In this document: positions 11,650 through 22,910 of the stretch, in pieces
Position numbering within the stretch: position 1 is the stretch's first letter
How the letters are laid out: each line of letters starts with the position of its first letter
NCBI GenBank assembly: GCA_964036195.1
Contig: OZ038456.1
Location: forward strand, 22,235,792 to 22,299,791
Length of the DNA: 64,000 bases
Source of the DNA: Sphaerolaimus hirsutus
Lineage: Eukaryota > Nematoda > Chromadorea > Monhysterida > Sphaerolaimidae
Reading direction: 5' to 3'
Notes under the pieces: model-generated
What the model was told of the DNA's origin: nothing
Database searches by the model: none
Seen by the model: the letters and a program-made list of their open reading frames with translations, nothing else
Made by a program: the position numbers and the translations under genes

Positions 11650-11850
11650 ATACAACTACACAAATGAAATCCGCAGGTTGTCCCGATCATTTTAAGTGTG
11701 AAACGATCAAAATGGGCCCAGAAATGGCTGAGTTATTGAGCTTTCAATTCAATATGCCAGATCAGACATGCAAAAAACCGCGTTTTTATAGACCCCGCTT
11801 ATCTCGGGACTGGGGGATTATTTGAGGAAACAAAAAAATTTGGTCGTAGC

Positions 11851-12757
11851 CAGAGTTGGAAAAACGTATTTACGTTTACCCGAAATACCCGGTTATTTGG
11901 GTATTTATACTTATGTTTACGTTTACGTTTTCCAAAATACCATTACGTTTTGTTACGTTTTCCTCACCAAAATACCCGGGTACTGGGGAAAAGGTAATAA
12001 AACTTGTCATCATTCACACATGCACATGTTCAAATGGGCCGCACCACATGCAGCCAACAATATTCTTGTGTTTTTGCATAAATGTAAATATTTAACATAA
12101 ACGTAAAAAGTGACTGCATGCTTGCACTTACACATGGAATACTGGCTAGATATTCATAAATGTGTTCAAATGCTGATCACTTTTTGTTTGTTTGTGTAGC
12201 CTTGTCGTTATAATTTTTTTGTGATGAATTCTGACGACGCACTTGCAACAACTGTGCAAAGCACATGTTTTGAAACTGGCAGGGCGAGTGCAAGCTCTGG
12301 TGCTAATCCCAGACTCTGTAAGATGCCCTGAAAAATGTAAAATTTCATGCAAATGTCAAAACTTATGTAAAATGCTCAGCAAAATGAGAAAGATTTGTCA
12401 CCTTCCAGGGCATTTTGCATGACTTTAGACACTTTGCATGTCATTAGACATTTTCAAAACATTTTACAGGGTCTGGGACTCCCCCAGAATCACGTATGTA
12501 GTTAGATTTCGCCACACTTAAAACAGAAAGTGGTGCAGATGGAGCGACTTACCCATCTAAAGGTGAAAATAATGGTGTTTTCGAAAGCACAATGGCAAAT
12601 ACTGTGTGTAAGTATAAATTTTACGTTTACTATTCTTTTTACATATTCCTTGGTATTTTAAAAATACCTTACGTTTTAGTATTTATACTTTTGATTTGGA
12701 AAAGGTATTTACGTTTACGTTTACGTTTTCCAAAAATACCAGTATTTGCACCAACCT
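11851..12757. mobile_element. hAT-like element, TTTACGTTTACG family
   Basis: The left tip is CAGAGTTGGAAAAACG, followed by TATTTACGTTTACCCG. The right side has TTTACGTTTACGTTTTCC and ends near TTGCACCAACCTC. No clean target duplication, so the right tip has probably decayed. A solo 168-family element lies inside (12302-12492). Confidence 0.65.
12302..12492. mobile_element. Solo copy of the 168-bp palindromic family
   Basis: TAATCCCAGACTCTGTAA at the left and TTTTACAGGGTCTGGGACTC at the right, with AAATGTCAAAAC...GACTTTAGACACTTTGCATG inside. Confidence 0.65.
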
Positions 12758-12885
12758 CAAACCCCAACATACTTGAACGGCATCAAAATCGGCCCATGTA
12801 CAACAGAATGGGACAACATGAAAGTTTGGTGGACCCCCCCCCCCCTAAAATGCCACCCTCGATTTATGCTATGCGTGGGTGTTGG

Positions 12886-13100
12886 CTTTTTTTAAATAGC
12901 CAAATTTTTTTGTTTCCTCAAATAATCCCCAAGTCCCGAGATAAGGGGGGTCTATAAAAACGTGTTTTTTTGCAGGTCTGATCTGGCATATTGAATTGAA
13001 AGCTCAATAACTCAGCCATTTCTGGGCCCATTTTGATCGTTTCACACTTAAAATGATCGGGACAACCTGCGGATTTCATTTTTGTAGTTGTATTAGTGAC
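12886..13100. repeat. Partial extra copy of the palindrome arm
   Basis: TTTCCTCAAATAATCCCC to GTAGTTGTATTAGTGA repeats 10768-10946 in direct orientation and stops where the next element begins. Confidence 0.65.
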
Positions 13101-13102
13101 TA

Positions 13103-13573
13103 GCAGGATTCTCTCCGACCTTCGGTCGGGTTTTGTGGTTCTCTACAATTAATACCATTGGAGAAAATATGATACTTTAGTTAAGTTTGCCCACATGCTA
13201 GGCATGTGTTTTGAAATGCAGTATGTAATGTAGCAACAATAACAAGACCAATACCAAAGATGCAATGTTTTAGAATGCATTTTTGTAAACTTGGTTGGTA
13301 AAACGTAAAACTGTTAACTGTAAAATGGTTGGGCATGAAACTCGGTAGTAAAATGTGGACAGTTTGCGATTTGGTATGATGGTGTGCAGTGTGCATTCTG
13401 TGTGGTATAGGTTTTGTGATATGATAGTGTGGTTTTTGCAAGGTGTCAAACTTTGTTGTAATCTTCAATTGGTTACATTTGTGCTTTGCTGTTCTTTTTG
13501 TGTTTGTAAATCCTTGTGGTATTAATTGTAGAGAACCACAAAACCCAACTGAAGGTTGGAGAGAATCCTGCTA
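13103..13573. mobile_element. GCAGGATTCTCTCC inverted-repeat element
   Basis: GCAGGATTCTCTCCGACCTT at the left and AAGGTTGGAGAGAATCCTGC at the right are the outer parts of inverted repeats of about 50 bp (which include GAGAACCACAAAAC), flanked by TA. The 370-bp interior has no recognised protein. A decayed relative of the tip is at 44391-44420. Confidence 0.7.
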
Positions 13574-13599
13574 TAGGTACCCACTACTCAGAGGCTTGC

Positions 13600-14103
13600 A
13601 AAAACTGACACCCCAATGGGGGCCCCCCTCCAAATGGCACCCCCTGGGAACCGCCCAAAAATGAGACCCCCTAGGGCCCCACAAATATGGCACCCCCTGA
13701 GGACCACCAAAAAATGGCACCCCTTAGGGACCCCCCAAAAATGGCACCCCCTTGGGACCCCCCAAAATAGCACCCCCTGGGGACTCCCCAAACATGGCAC
13801 CCCCTAGGAACCCCCACAAAAATGGCACCCCCTGGGGACCCACCCAAAGTTGGCTCCCCCTGGGGACTCTCCAAAAATGGCACCCCCTGGGGACCACCCC
13901 AAAATGGCACCCCCTTAGGACCCCCCTGCAAAAAAAAATATAGCACCCCCCTGAGGACCACCAAAAAATGGCACCCCTGGGGACCACCCAAAAAATGGCA
14001 CCCTATGTGGACCCCCTTGAAATGGCACCCCCATATGTACCTCCAGAAAATGGCACCCCGTGGAGACCCCCCAAAAATGGCACCCCATGGGGACCCCCTC
14101 TAA
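13600..14103. repeat. Minisatellite, unit about 28-29 bp (AAAATGGCACCCCCTGGGGA)
   Basis: About 17 imperfect tandem copies of a C-rich unit. Unit length near a multiple of three in places leaves apparent open frames on both strands that are not genes. Confidence 0.9.
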
Positions 14104-14478
14104 ATCCTGTAAACACAGCCCCTAGTTTGAAAACTCCTGTAAACTCAGCCCCTAATTTGGAAACTCCTATAAACTCAGCCCCTAACTTGCAAACTCTCGT
14201 AAACTCAGCCACTTATTTGTAAGCTCCCATAAACTCAGCCTCTAATTTGAAAACTCCCATAAACTCAGCCCCCAATTTTGGAAACTCCTGTAAACTCAAC
14301 CCATAATTTGGAAACTGCTGTAAACTCAGCCCTAATTTGGATACTCCAATAAACTCAGCCCCTAATTTAGAAACTCCCATAAACTCAGCCCCTAATTTGG
14401 AAACTCCCTTAAAATCAGCCCCTAATTTGGAAACTCCCATAAACTCAGCCCCTTATTTGGAAACTCCCGTAAACTCAT
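14104..14478. repeat. Minisatellite, unit 30 bp (AAACTCAGCCCCTAATTTGG)
   Basis: About 12 tandem copies of AAACTCCYRT plus AAACTCAGCCCCTAATTTGG, abutting the previous array. Confidence 0.9.
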
Positions 14479-14479
14479 T

Positions 14480-16850
14480 TTCAGGTTTATGGTAATGTAG
14501 TGTGAAAATGGTATGAATATTTCAAAAAATCACTATCATCAATCCACAAATGCATCAATTCACAATTTTCAATTTTTTAGCCCCAAGGGTTAGACTTAAA
14601 AGGTTATGGTAATGTAGAGTAGAAATGGAGTGCACATCTCAAATCACTGCAATAAAAAACCCACAAACGCATCATTTCACAAATTGAAAGTTTTTGTGCC
14701 CAGGGGTTCATTATCAGGGTTTTAGTCAAATGGTGTCAAAATGGAGTGCATATTTGAAATCGCTACAATCAGAAACCCACAAACACATCATTTTATGATT
14801 TGAAAATTTTTGGCCCTGGGGGTTCATTTTCAGGGTTATGGTAATGTAGTGTCAAAATGAAGTGCATATTTCAAATCAAGGCAATCAAAAAGCCACAAAT
14901 GCATCATTTCACAATTTCTAATTTATTAGCCCCATGGGTTCAATTTAAGGCTTACAGTAATGTAGAGTTGAAATTGAGTCATTTCAAATCAGTGCAATAA
15001 GAAACCTGCAAAATGCATCATTTTACAATTAGAAATTTTTGGGTCTAGGGGTTCAATTTCAGAGATTTAGTAATGTAGTGTCAAAATGGAGTGCATATTT
15101 GAAATCGCTACAATCAGAAACCCACAAATGCATCATTTTATGATTTGAAAGTTTTTGGCTTAGGGGGTTCATTTTTATGGTTATGGTAATGTAGTGTCAA
15201 AATGAAGTGCATATTTCAAATGAGTGCAATCAGAAACCTGAAAATGAATGATTTCACAAATTGAAAGTTTTTGGCTCCAGAGGTTCATTTTCAGGGTTAT
15301 GGTTATGTAGTTTTCAGGGTTATGTAGTGTCAAAATGGATTGCATATTTCAAATCAGTGCAATTAGAAACCCACATCGAATCATTTCACAATTTCTAATT
15401 TTTTAAGCCCTGGGCATATTTGAAATAGCTACACTCTGAAACCCACAAATCCATCATTTTATGGTTTGAAAGTTTTTGGCCCAGGGGGTTCATTTTTAGG
15501 GTTATGGTAATGTAGTGTCAAAATGAAGTGCATATTTCAAATGAGTGCTATCAGAAACCCGAAAATGCATCATTTCTCAATTTGAAAGTTTTTGGCCCAG
15601 GGGGTTCATTTTTAGGGTTATGGTAATGTAGTGTCAAAATGAAGTGCATATTTCAAATGAGTGCTATCAGAAACCCGAAAATGCATCATTTCTCAAATTG
15701 AAAGTATTTGGCCCCATGGGTTCATTTTTAGGGTTATGGTAATGTAGTGTCAAAATGGAGTGCATATATCAAATTGGTGCAATCATAGACCCAAATTTGA
15801 AATCAGTGCAATCAGAAACCCAAAAATGAATGATTTCACAAATTGAAAGTTTTTGGCTCCAGAGGTTCTTTTTCAGGGTTATGGTTATGTAGTTTTCAGG
15901 GTTATGTAGTGTCAAAACGGAGTGCATATTTCAAATCAGTGCAATTAGAAACCCACATTGAATCATTTCACAATTTCTAATTTTTTAAGCCCTGGGCATA
16001 TTTGAAATCACTACACTCAGAAACTCACAAATCCATCATTTTATGATTTGAAAGTTTTTGGCCCAGGGGGTTCATTTTAGGGTTATGGTAATGTAGTGTC
16101 AAAATGAAGTGCATATTTCAGATGAGTGCAATCAGAAACCCGAAAATGCATCATTTCTCAAATTGAAAGTATTTAACCCCATGGGTCCATTTTGAGGGTT
16201 ATGGTAATGTAGTGTCAAAATGGAGTGCATATATCAAATCAGTGCAATCAGAAACCCAAATTTGAAATCAGTGCAATCAGAAAGCAAAAATGCATCATTT
16301 CACAAATTGAAATTTTTTGGCCCCAGTGGTTCATTTTCAGGGTTATGGTAATGTAGTGTCAAAATGAAGTGCATATTTCAAATGAGTGCAATCAGAAACC
16401 TGAAAATGCATCATTTCTCAAATTGAAAGTATTTGGCCCCATGGGTTCATTTTTCGGGTTATGGTAATGTAGTGTCAATGGAGTGCATATATCAAATCAG
16501 TGCAATCAGAAACCTAAATTTGAAATCAGTGCAACCAGAAACCCAAAAATGCATCATTTCACAAATTGAAAGTTTTTGGCCCCAGTGGTTCATTTTCAGG
16601 GTTATGGTAATGTAGTGTCAAAATGGAGTGCATTATATATCAAATCAGTGCAATTAGAAACCCACAATGCATCATTTCACAATTTGATAATTTTGGCCCC
16701 ATTTTGGGTTCAATTTCAGGGTTATCGTAATGTACTGTCAGAATGGAGTGCATATTTCAAATCATTGTAATCAGTAACCCACAAATGCATTATATCACAA
16801 TTTATATTTTTTAGCCCCGGGGGCCTCACTTAAGGATTATGGTAATGTTA
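14480..16850. repeat. Satellite, unit about 115-120 bp
   Basis: About 20 diverged copies containing GGGTTATGGTAATGTAGTGT, AGTGCATATTTCAAATCAGT, CAGAAACCCACAAATGCATC and AAGTTTTTGGCCCAGGGGGT. Some copies are internally truncated (for example near 15400 and 15960), giving a local higher-order pattern. An isolated patch lies at 45291-45850. Confidence 0.9.
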
Positions 16851-17045
16851 TTGTTAACTCCCATAAACTCAGCCCCTAATTTGGCAAACACCCATCAACT
16901 CAACTCCCATAAACTCAGCCTCTAATTTTTAAACTTGTGTCAACAGCCCCTTATCTTTAAACTTCTGTCAACTCAACCCTAATTTATCAACACCCAGCAA
17001 CTCAACCCTGAATTGTAAACTCAGCCCCTAAAAACTCAAGTCAAC
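16850..17045. repeat. Diverged 30-bp minisatellite tail
   Basis: CATAAACTCAGCCCCTAATT units reappear after the 115-bp satellite, so the satellite is embedded in the 30-bp array. Confidence 0.75.
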
Positions 17046-17454
17046 CCCCTATACATGTGCAATTGCATTCTTGGGAAGCAACTTTGCCATCTACTAACCC
17101 TGTTTGTCAAGATTGTGGATCGTGTTTGTAAAGGGCATTTGTACTAATAAATAGTGACTGCATTGTGTGCAAAAACACACACGAATCGGGCACAATGAGG
17201 CCTGTGATTGTGCATCCTATCTTTTGCATTGAAGCATGCTTAGCGTGCAGTTCTTTCGCAATTGTATAGGTGGAGATGTGTAGATTCCGTATGCCAATTT
17301 GATCCGGTTTTTTAACACGAAAAAAATTTTTTTCTGAACTTGCTATCGTATACTTTAGACAATGAGAATTAATCTAAAACAAAAATGAGTTCAATATCTT
17401 TTTCCGATCAAAAGTTATGGCGCTTGAAACTTTTCCCTCCCATCAACATAAATA

Positions 17455-18349
17455 CCGTATTTCCTCGAAATACCCCCAGGGGCCAGATTTAATACTCCCT
17501 ACAGATTTGTAGGGTAGGGCGTACGCCCGACAGATTTTTTTAAGTTCAGCCGCATCGACGCACATGCACCGAGAGCAAGGCGGTTCGTAAAATACACGAA
17601 ACCATCCCTTAAGGTCGCCGATATTGAAATATGATGCATATCGCTTTGATTTTGGCCCGGAAATCACGATTTCGTCATTTCTTGGCCGTCTGCCAATTCG
17701 TTTTTTATTTTATTTTGTCGGGCGGGTTACTCGCATAAGACGCGCTTTTGTACGCTCGTGCATGCATTTCTTTCTTGTTGCTGCCCTCATGGTTTCGGTT
17801 GTAGGCAGTGAACACTAAAAAAGTGACCACCTGACTACACAAAAGCGCGACTTTTGCGAGTAACCCGCCCGACAAAATAAAATAAAAAACGAATTGGCCG
17901 ACGGCCGAGACATGACGAAATCACGATTTCCGTGCCAAATTCGAAGTGATATACGTCATATTGCAATATCGGCGACCTTAAGGGATGGTTTCGTATATTT
18001 TACGAACCGCCTTGCTCTCGGTGCATGTGCGTCGATGCGGCTAAACTTTAAAAAATCTGTCGGGCGTACGCCCTACCCTACAAATCTGTAGGGAGAATTA
18101 AATCTGGCCCCAGGGGGTTTATTTTTTCAGAGTGGAAATTTTGAGAGAAAAACATGAAAAATGCAACATAAACCACCATTTATAAGTTTTTACAGCCTTA
18201 TATTTATAAGGATGTAGATGGTATAAACGATGTTCTAACATAACACAGTAAGTGCTTTGAACGTCTGTTATGCATTTCCCGGACCACAAATACATAGTGC
18301 CGATTTTGAGGGGGGGTATTTCGAGGGGGGGTATTTCGAGGAAATACGG
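17455..18349. mobile_element. Fold-back element with a second palindrome inside
   Basis: The ends are CCGTATTTCCTCGAAATACC and GGTATTTCGAGGAAATACGG, with TA duplication at 17453-17454 and 18350-18351. The core GTAGATGGTATAAACGATGT lies right of the inner palindrome 17478-18112. Confidence 0.85.
17478..18112. repeat. Palindrome with GGCCAGATTTAAT ends
   Basis: Arms of about 300 bp (TGTAGGGTAGGGCGTACGCC, GGTTACTCGCATAAG, CCAATTCG) are inverted around a short spacer containing GTGAACACTAAAAAAGTGAC. It recurs at 58652-59287 at the same position of another fold-back. Confidence 0.8.
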
Positions 18350-18836
18350 TAACCACATGAAGAACGATGCATGCAACTTCAAAACTCCATATCTCGACCA
18401 TTTGTCAGCCGATTTTCACGGATGAACACTTTAAATGATCAGAATAACATGGAGATATCGTTTCTATTCAGTTTATTTGTATTCATTTTCATTGTGACAA
18501 TTTCATTCAAGAGTTCGCATTATTTTCTTGTATGGGAAATCTGATGAAATATACGGATAATCTGGGTTTAATAATGGAATCTCCATAGCATTCTGATCAT
18601 TTTAAGTGGTCATTGGTGAAAATCGGCTGAAAAATGGTCGAGATATGGAGTTTTGAAGTTGCATGCATGTGGTTATTATGTGGATAGGAGTGAAAAGTTT
18701 GAACGTTGATGGATCTATCGTCGATCATTACATCAGAGATTGTCATAAATACTGAACTTTTTTCAAAGTATATGTATATTTACCTACCTATATATTTTTC
18801 ATCTGAGAGCGTTTTTTATACTGGAACAGATAATAC

Positions 18837-19266
18837 CTACTGTATTACCTCGAATTATCCCCCCCCTTGAATTAACCCCCCCCCTCGAATTAACCCCCCC
18901 TCAAAATGAGCTGGGGAAATAATAACCCCCCCCCCCTTGAAACACCCCACCCCTTCGGAATGATGTACGTCATGTACATAATAAATACATCATGTATGCA
19001 ATGTACATGATGTATATTACTGTTAATTTGCATTCCAGCTACACATAGATTAGTTTGTGTAGCTATCTACGTCTTTATGTCCAAATATATCCTGTTTGGA
19101 CACATTTATTGCCTGTTTTGGGTATGTAAATGCCTACTATTTACTACGATTCTTACGAAAAGTTCTGACGAAATAATAAACCCCCCCTTGAATAAACCCC
19201 CCCTCGAATTAACCCCCCCTCAAATTTTGCTGGCGAAATAATAAACCCCCATGGGGGTATTTCGAG
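18837..19266. mobile_element. Fold-back element, GATGTACATCATGTA subfamily (right end missing)
   Basis: It starts CTGTATTACCTCGAATTATC after TA and has the ATGATGTACGTCATGTACAT and TACACATAGATTAG core. It breaks off at GTATTTCGAG where GC-rich sequence begins. Confidence 0.7.
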
Positions 19267-19550
19267 ACCGTGACGCCGTCCGTCACTGACCGTGACGGAA
19301 CCGCTTTAAGGCATAAACGCATTACGCGCTGCCTTAAAGGGTTTACCAATCACAAGCGCGCAGTGGCACATGCATGTGCGCATTTCTGCTCGCGGAAACA
19401 CTCGCTTAAAGGGGTTCCCAAATTATAAACACGCAGTCGCGCGCGGTGCTAAAGTGTTTGCCATTTATCAATGCGCTACTAAAGGGTTTCCATGACCGCA
19501 AGCGCCTTAAGAAAATATAAACGCGTTGGGAATCGCGCGTGCACAATATG
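19267..19550. repeat. GC- and CpG-rich repeat (AACGCG/TTTAAAG motif)
   Basis: Iterated GCGCGC, TAAAGGGTTT and CATAAACGC words. It is related to 31680-31951 and 36655-36919. Function unknown. Confidence 0.6.
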
Positions 19551-19844
19551 AGCAATTTGTTTGTTCAATTATAGATTATTATTTTACTGTAGGTTGTATG
19601 ATCCTGACCACTTATTTTTACTGCAAAAGATGACTGACCAGTGGTCAAGTTCAACGTTATTACACTTTTTGGGTACATTAAGAATTATTTTTGACATAAC
19701 ATTTTCATTTTTGAAGGCACAAGTAACATAATATCAAGTCAACTGTGATGATAAAGGATGGATGGATGACTGAAAATAACAACAGCTCAAGCTACTTTTT
19801 AAAATAAAGATAGTAGTCCATGGTCCATCCCTAGCCATATGCAA
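19551..19844. other. AT-rich spacer, nothing recognised
   Basis: No element tip, tandem repeat or credible open frame seen. Confidence 0.35.
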
Positions 19845-20152
19845 ACACACACTAGTTGATAATGAAATCAAATGTCAGCTGGTTTCTGATCCCGAGCAGC
19901 TAGCTGGGCCCAAGCTGGTTCAGTTCAGCAGCCTGCTGAAAAATGACTTTGCTGAAAAATAACCTTGATGAAAAAGGACCTTGCTGAAAAATGACCTTGC
20001 TGAACTGAAATCATGTTGAACTGAAGCTGTCTGTGGTGTTGAAAGAAATATTGAAAGAAAGTGATGTAAATAAATTGTATGAAGTATTAAAATGTGTGTG
20101 TGTACTTCATTGAATTGGGATTAGTTGACATTCTTCATTGTCAACTAGTGTG
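19845..20152. mobile_element. CACACACTAGTT palindromic element with GCTGAAAAATGACC repeats
   Basis: AACACACACTAGTTGATAATG-like left end and CATTGTCAACTAGTGTGTGC right end. The interior (19915-20010) has about five copies of a 17-bp GACCTTGCTGAAAAAT unit. Confidence 0.6.
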
Positions 20153-20265
20153 TGCATGGTGAATCACTAGTTCCGTGTTGTCATCACTTCCCTGCATCTG
20201 CTTTAACGTCGTGCATCTGCATGACCAATAATAAATATTTGGCAAATGGAACAATTTGAAAAAGA

Positions 20266-21930
20266 TGAAAAAAGACACAATGATGCCCTTCTCTTAGATG
20301 AAATAGGAATGTGTATGTGAGAAATAACGCAACTATATGATTATGCAGAGGCGTCAGTTAAACCCATGCGGAGCAATGAAAGAGTAAGCCAAAACAAAAT
20401 GGCAAATGGTGGGCAGCATTTAAACCAATTTTGTTTTCACATACTCTTTAATTGCTCCCGTTAAATTGCTGTTTACCACTCGCCATTTTGTTTTGGCCTA
20501 CTCTTTCATTGCTCCGCGTTAATTTTAACTGGTGCCTTCCATTCACGATTTTGCTAGTTAAAACTGCGTGAGCAAGCAGGCACAAATCCAGTCATTAAAA
20601 TGTCAGTATGACAATGGTAATTAACTAATTAAGGCCCATTTATTTTTGTTCTGAACTTGTCAATAATTTGTACTTGTCGATAATTTATACTTCTCGCTCA
20701 TAAAACATGAAAAATCATTGATGCCAGTTTATTATTTCGCCAGCAAAATTTGAGGGGGGGGGGTAATTTGAGGGCGGGTTATTATTTCGACAGAAATTTT
20801 CGCAAGTATTTTTACAGAAGTTAAACCCTAAAGAAGTGAAAAAAGACACAATGATGCCCTTCTCTTAGATGAAATAGGAATGTGTATGTGAGAAATAACG
20901 CAACTATATGATTATGCAGAGGCGTCAGTTAAACCCATGCGGAGCAATGAAAGAGTAAGCCAAAAAAAATGGCAAATGGTGGGCAGCATTTAAACCAATT
21001 TTGTTTTCACATACTCTTTAATTGCTCCCGTTAAATTGCTGTTTACCACTCGCCATTTTGTTTTGGCCTACTCTTTCATTGCTCCGCGTTAATTTTAACT
21101 GGTGCCTTCCATTCACGATTTTGCTAGTTAAAACTGCGTGAGCAAGCAGGCACAAATCCAGTCATTAAAATGTCAGTATGACAATGGTAATTAACTAATT
21201 AAGGCCCATTTATTTTTGTTCTGAACTTGTCAATAATTTGTACTTGTCGATAATTTATACTTCTCGCTCATAAAAAATGAAAAATCATTGATGCCAGTTT
21301 ATTATTTCGCCAGCAAAATTTGAGGGGGGGGGGGGGGTAATTTGAGGGCGGGTTATTATTTCGACAGAAATTTTCGCAAGTATTTTTACAGAAGTTAAAC
21401 CCTAAAGAAGTGAAAAAAAGACACAATGATGCCCTTCTCTTAGATGAAATAGGAATGTGTATGTGAGAAATAACGCAACTATATGATTATGCAGAGGCGT
21501 CAGTTAAACCCATGCGGAGCAATGAAAGAGTAAGCCAAAACAAAATGGCAAATGGTGGGCAGCATTTAAACCAATTTTGTTTTCACATACTCTTTAATTG
21601 CTCCCGTTAAATTGCTGTTTACCACTCGCCATTTTGTTTTGGCCTACTCTTTCATTGCTCCGCGTTAATTTTAACTGGTGCCTTCCATTCACGATTTTGC
21701 TAGTTAAAACTGTGTGAGCAATCAGGCACAAGTCGAGTCATTAAAATGTCAGTATGACAATGGTAATTAACTAATTAAGGTACATTTATTTTTGCTTTGA
21801 ACTTGTCGATAATTTGTACTTGTCCCTCATAAAATGTGAAAAAATCATTGATGTGGTTTATAATTTTGCCAGCAAAATTTGAGAGGGGGTAATTTGAGCG
21901 GGGTTTATTATTTCGTCAGAAATTTTCATA
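20266..21930. repeat. Tandem triplication, unit about 572 bp
   Basis: Units start at 20266, 20837 and 21411 (571 and 574 bp; the third diverges at its end). Each includes an element of about 185 bp with inverted GGAGCAATGAAAGAGTAAGC / GCCTACTCTTTCATTGCTCC and a piece of fold-back (TTATTATTTCGCCAGCAAAA). Units 1 and 2 are almost identical apart from poly-G length. Confidence 0.9.
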
Positions 21931-22200
21931 AGTATTGTAGTAAAGAGTAGGCATTTACATACCAAAACAGGTAATAAATGCATTCAAACAGGATATATTG
22001 GTATGTATCAACGTGCATCCCTATACAAACTGATCTACTTGTAGTTGCTATGCACTTTGGTCGGAATTTATACATCATGCAATTTTTGACAATTTCTTTT
22101 CCCATGTTTGCGACGGCCCCTGATATCTCAGTAAAATTGGTGTCTGATGTGATTTTGCGATACCCCACTTTCACTTCAAAGTGCACACATGTACTATCAT
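21931..22200. repeat. Fold-back remainder and spacer
   Basis: Up to about 22035 it matches the inverted interior of the GATGTACATC subfamily (ACCAAAACAGGTAATAAATG, GTGCATCCCTATACAAACTG). The rest is unassigned. Confidence 0.5.
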
Positions 22201-22204
22201 GTGA

Positions 22205-22500
22205 TATAGTGTGACAGACGCCCCCCCCAGCTAGCAGTCATACACACACTGCAGTCATACACGCACTTTATACAAAAGCATACCCAACTCCGAAATCCAC
22301 GCACACAAGTGTAGACATGCCCCCCCACATGTAGACATGCCCCCCCCCCCCCCCAGCTGGCAGTATTACATGCACACGTGTGGAAGTGTGCCACGGCTTG
22401 TGCAATTTACTATGCGTATGCGCGTGTATGCGCGACTGTGCTCTGCTACATTTGCATGTGTGTTGTATACAGTGGCAGTTAGAGGAGGGGGGGGGGGCAC
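22205..22500. repeat. CA-rich and poly-C/poly-G low-complexity stretch
   Basis: CATACACACACTGCAGTCATAC repeats of about 20 bp, C-runs up to 16 and a G-run near 22485. Confidence 0.7.
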
Positions 22501-22755
22501 GCAATGAGCCGTGTTTGTGATTTGCGTGTTAGCATTATAAGCAGTGATTTCTTTCAAAAATATCCATTTTGCCTGACTATCATTTTCCACCCTGTGACTT
22601 TAAATAAAAAAAATCTGATTTAAAAAAATCAGTTTAAAAAAATCAAGTGCCAACCCTAGTAAGGGGACAGTAGCCAAAAAATTGCCAGCTCCCCCCTACA
22701 AAACCCCTGCACCTTTACCCTTTTCCACTGACATCTATCAACCCTTCTATTTCAG

Positions 22756-22910
22756 ACACTGGCGGATGTCAGCAAAGCAGTTGGCTATGACAGACGCGCC
22801 GCCCCAAAAGAGCTGCAATGAAGAAAGTTCCAGCAGCCCATATGGCAAAAGGCGGCAGTAATTCTCGCAGCAGAAGCAGCAGTAAGCGAAGAAGTTCGTC
22901 AGTTAGCTAG
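22756..22910 (+). other. Possible 3' terminal exon of an unidentified gene
   Basis: A pyrimidine-rich tract (CCCTTCTATTTCAG, ending at 22755) looks like a genuine acceptor, and the next 150 bp is the only locally non-repetitive, GC-balanced block. In the frame starting at the acceptor there are 21 codons (TLADVSKAVGYDRRAAPKEL and Q) and then TGA at 22819. In another frame, 22818-22910 reads MKKVPAAHMAKGGSNSRSRS and then a Ser/Arg-rich tail to TAG. I cannot tell which frame is real or identify the protein. No upstream exon is recognisable among the repeats to the left. Confidence 0.3.

Larger units (their letters stand above)
10612..12885. repeat. 2.3-kb palindrome with a hAT-like element in its right arm
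   Basis: 10612-10945 is repeated in inverted orientation as 11650-11850 continued at 12758-12885, including the poly-G/poly-C tract and the TCAAATAATCCCC motif. The break at 11851-12757 is a CAGAGTTGG element absent from the left arm. The centre (10946-11649) is itself a palindromic element. Confidence 0.75.
17285..18835. mobile_element. CGTATGCC palindromic element, copy 2, split by a fold-back
   Basis: 17285-17452 and 18352-18835 match 10960-11140 and 38475-38955. The fold-back 17455-18349 sits between CATCAACATAAATA and TAACCACATGAAG. The undisturbed sequence CATAAATAACCACATGAAG is present (inverted) at 11458-11480. Confidence 0.75.

Noticed and set aside
13588..14440. Overlapping open frames with Gly/Pro-rich or LGAEF repeats
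   Set aside because: Translations of the 29-bp and 30-bp minisatellites on both strands; no start context, domain or splice signal.
14480..16850. CRISPR-like regular repeat
   Set aside because: Units are contiguous and diverged without unique spacers, and the DNA is eukaryotic.
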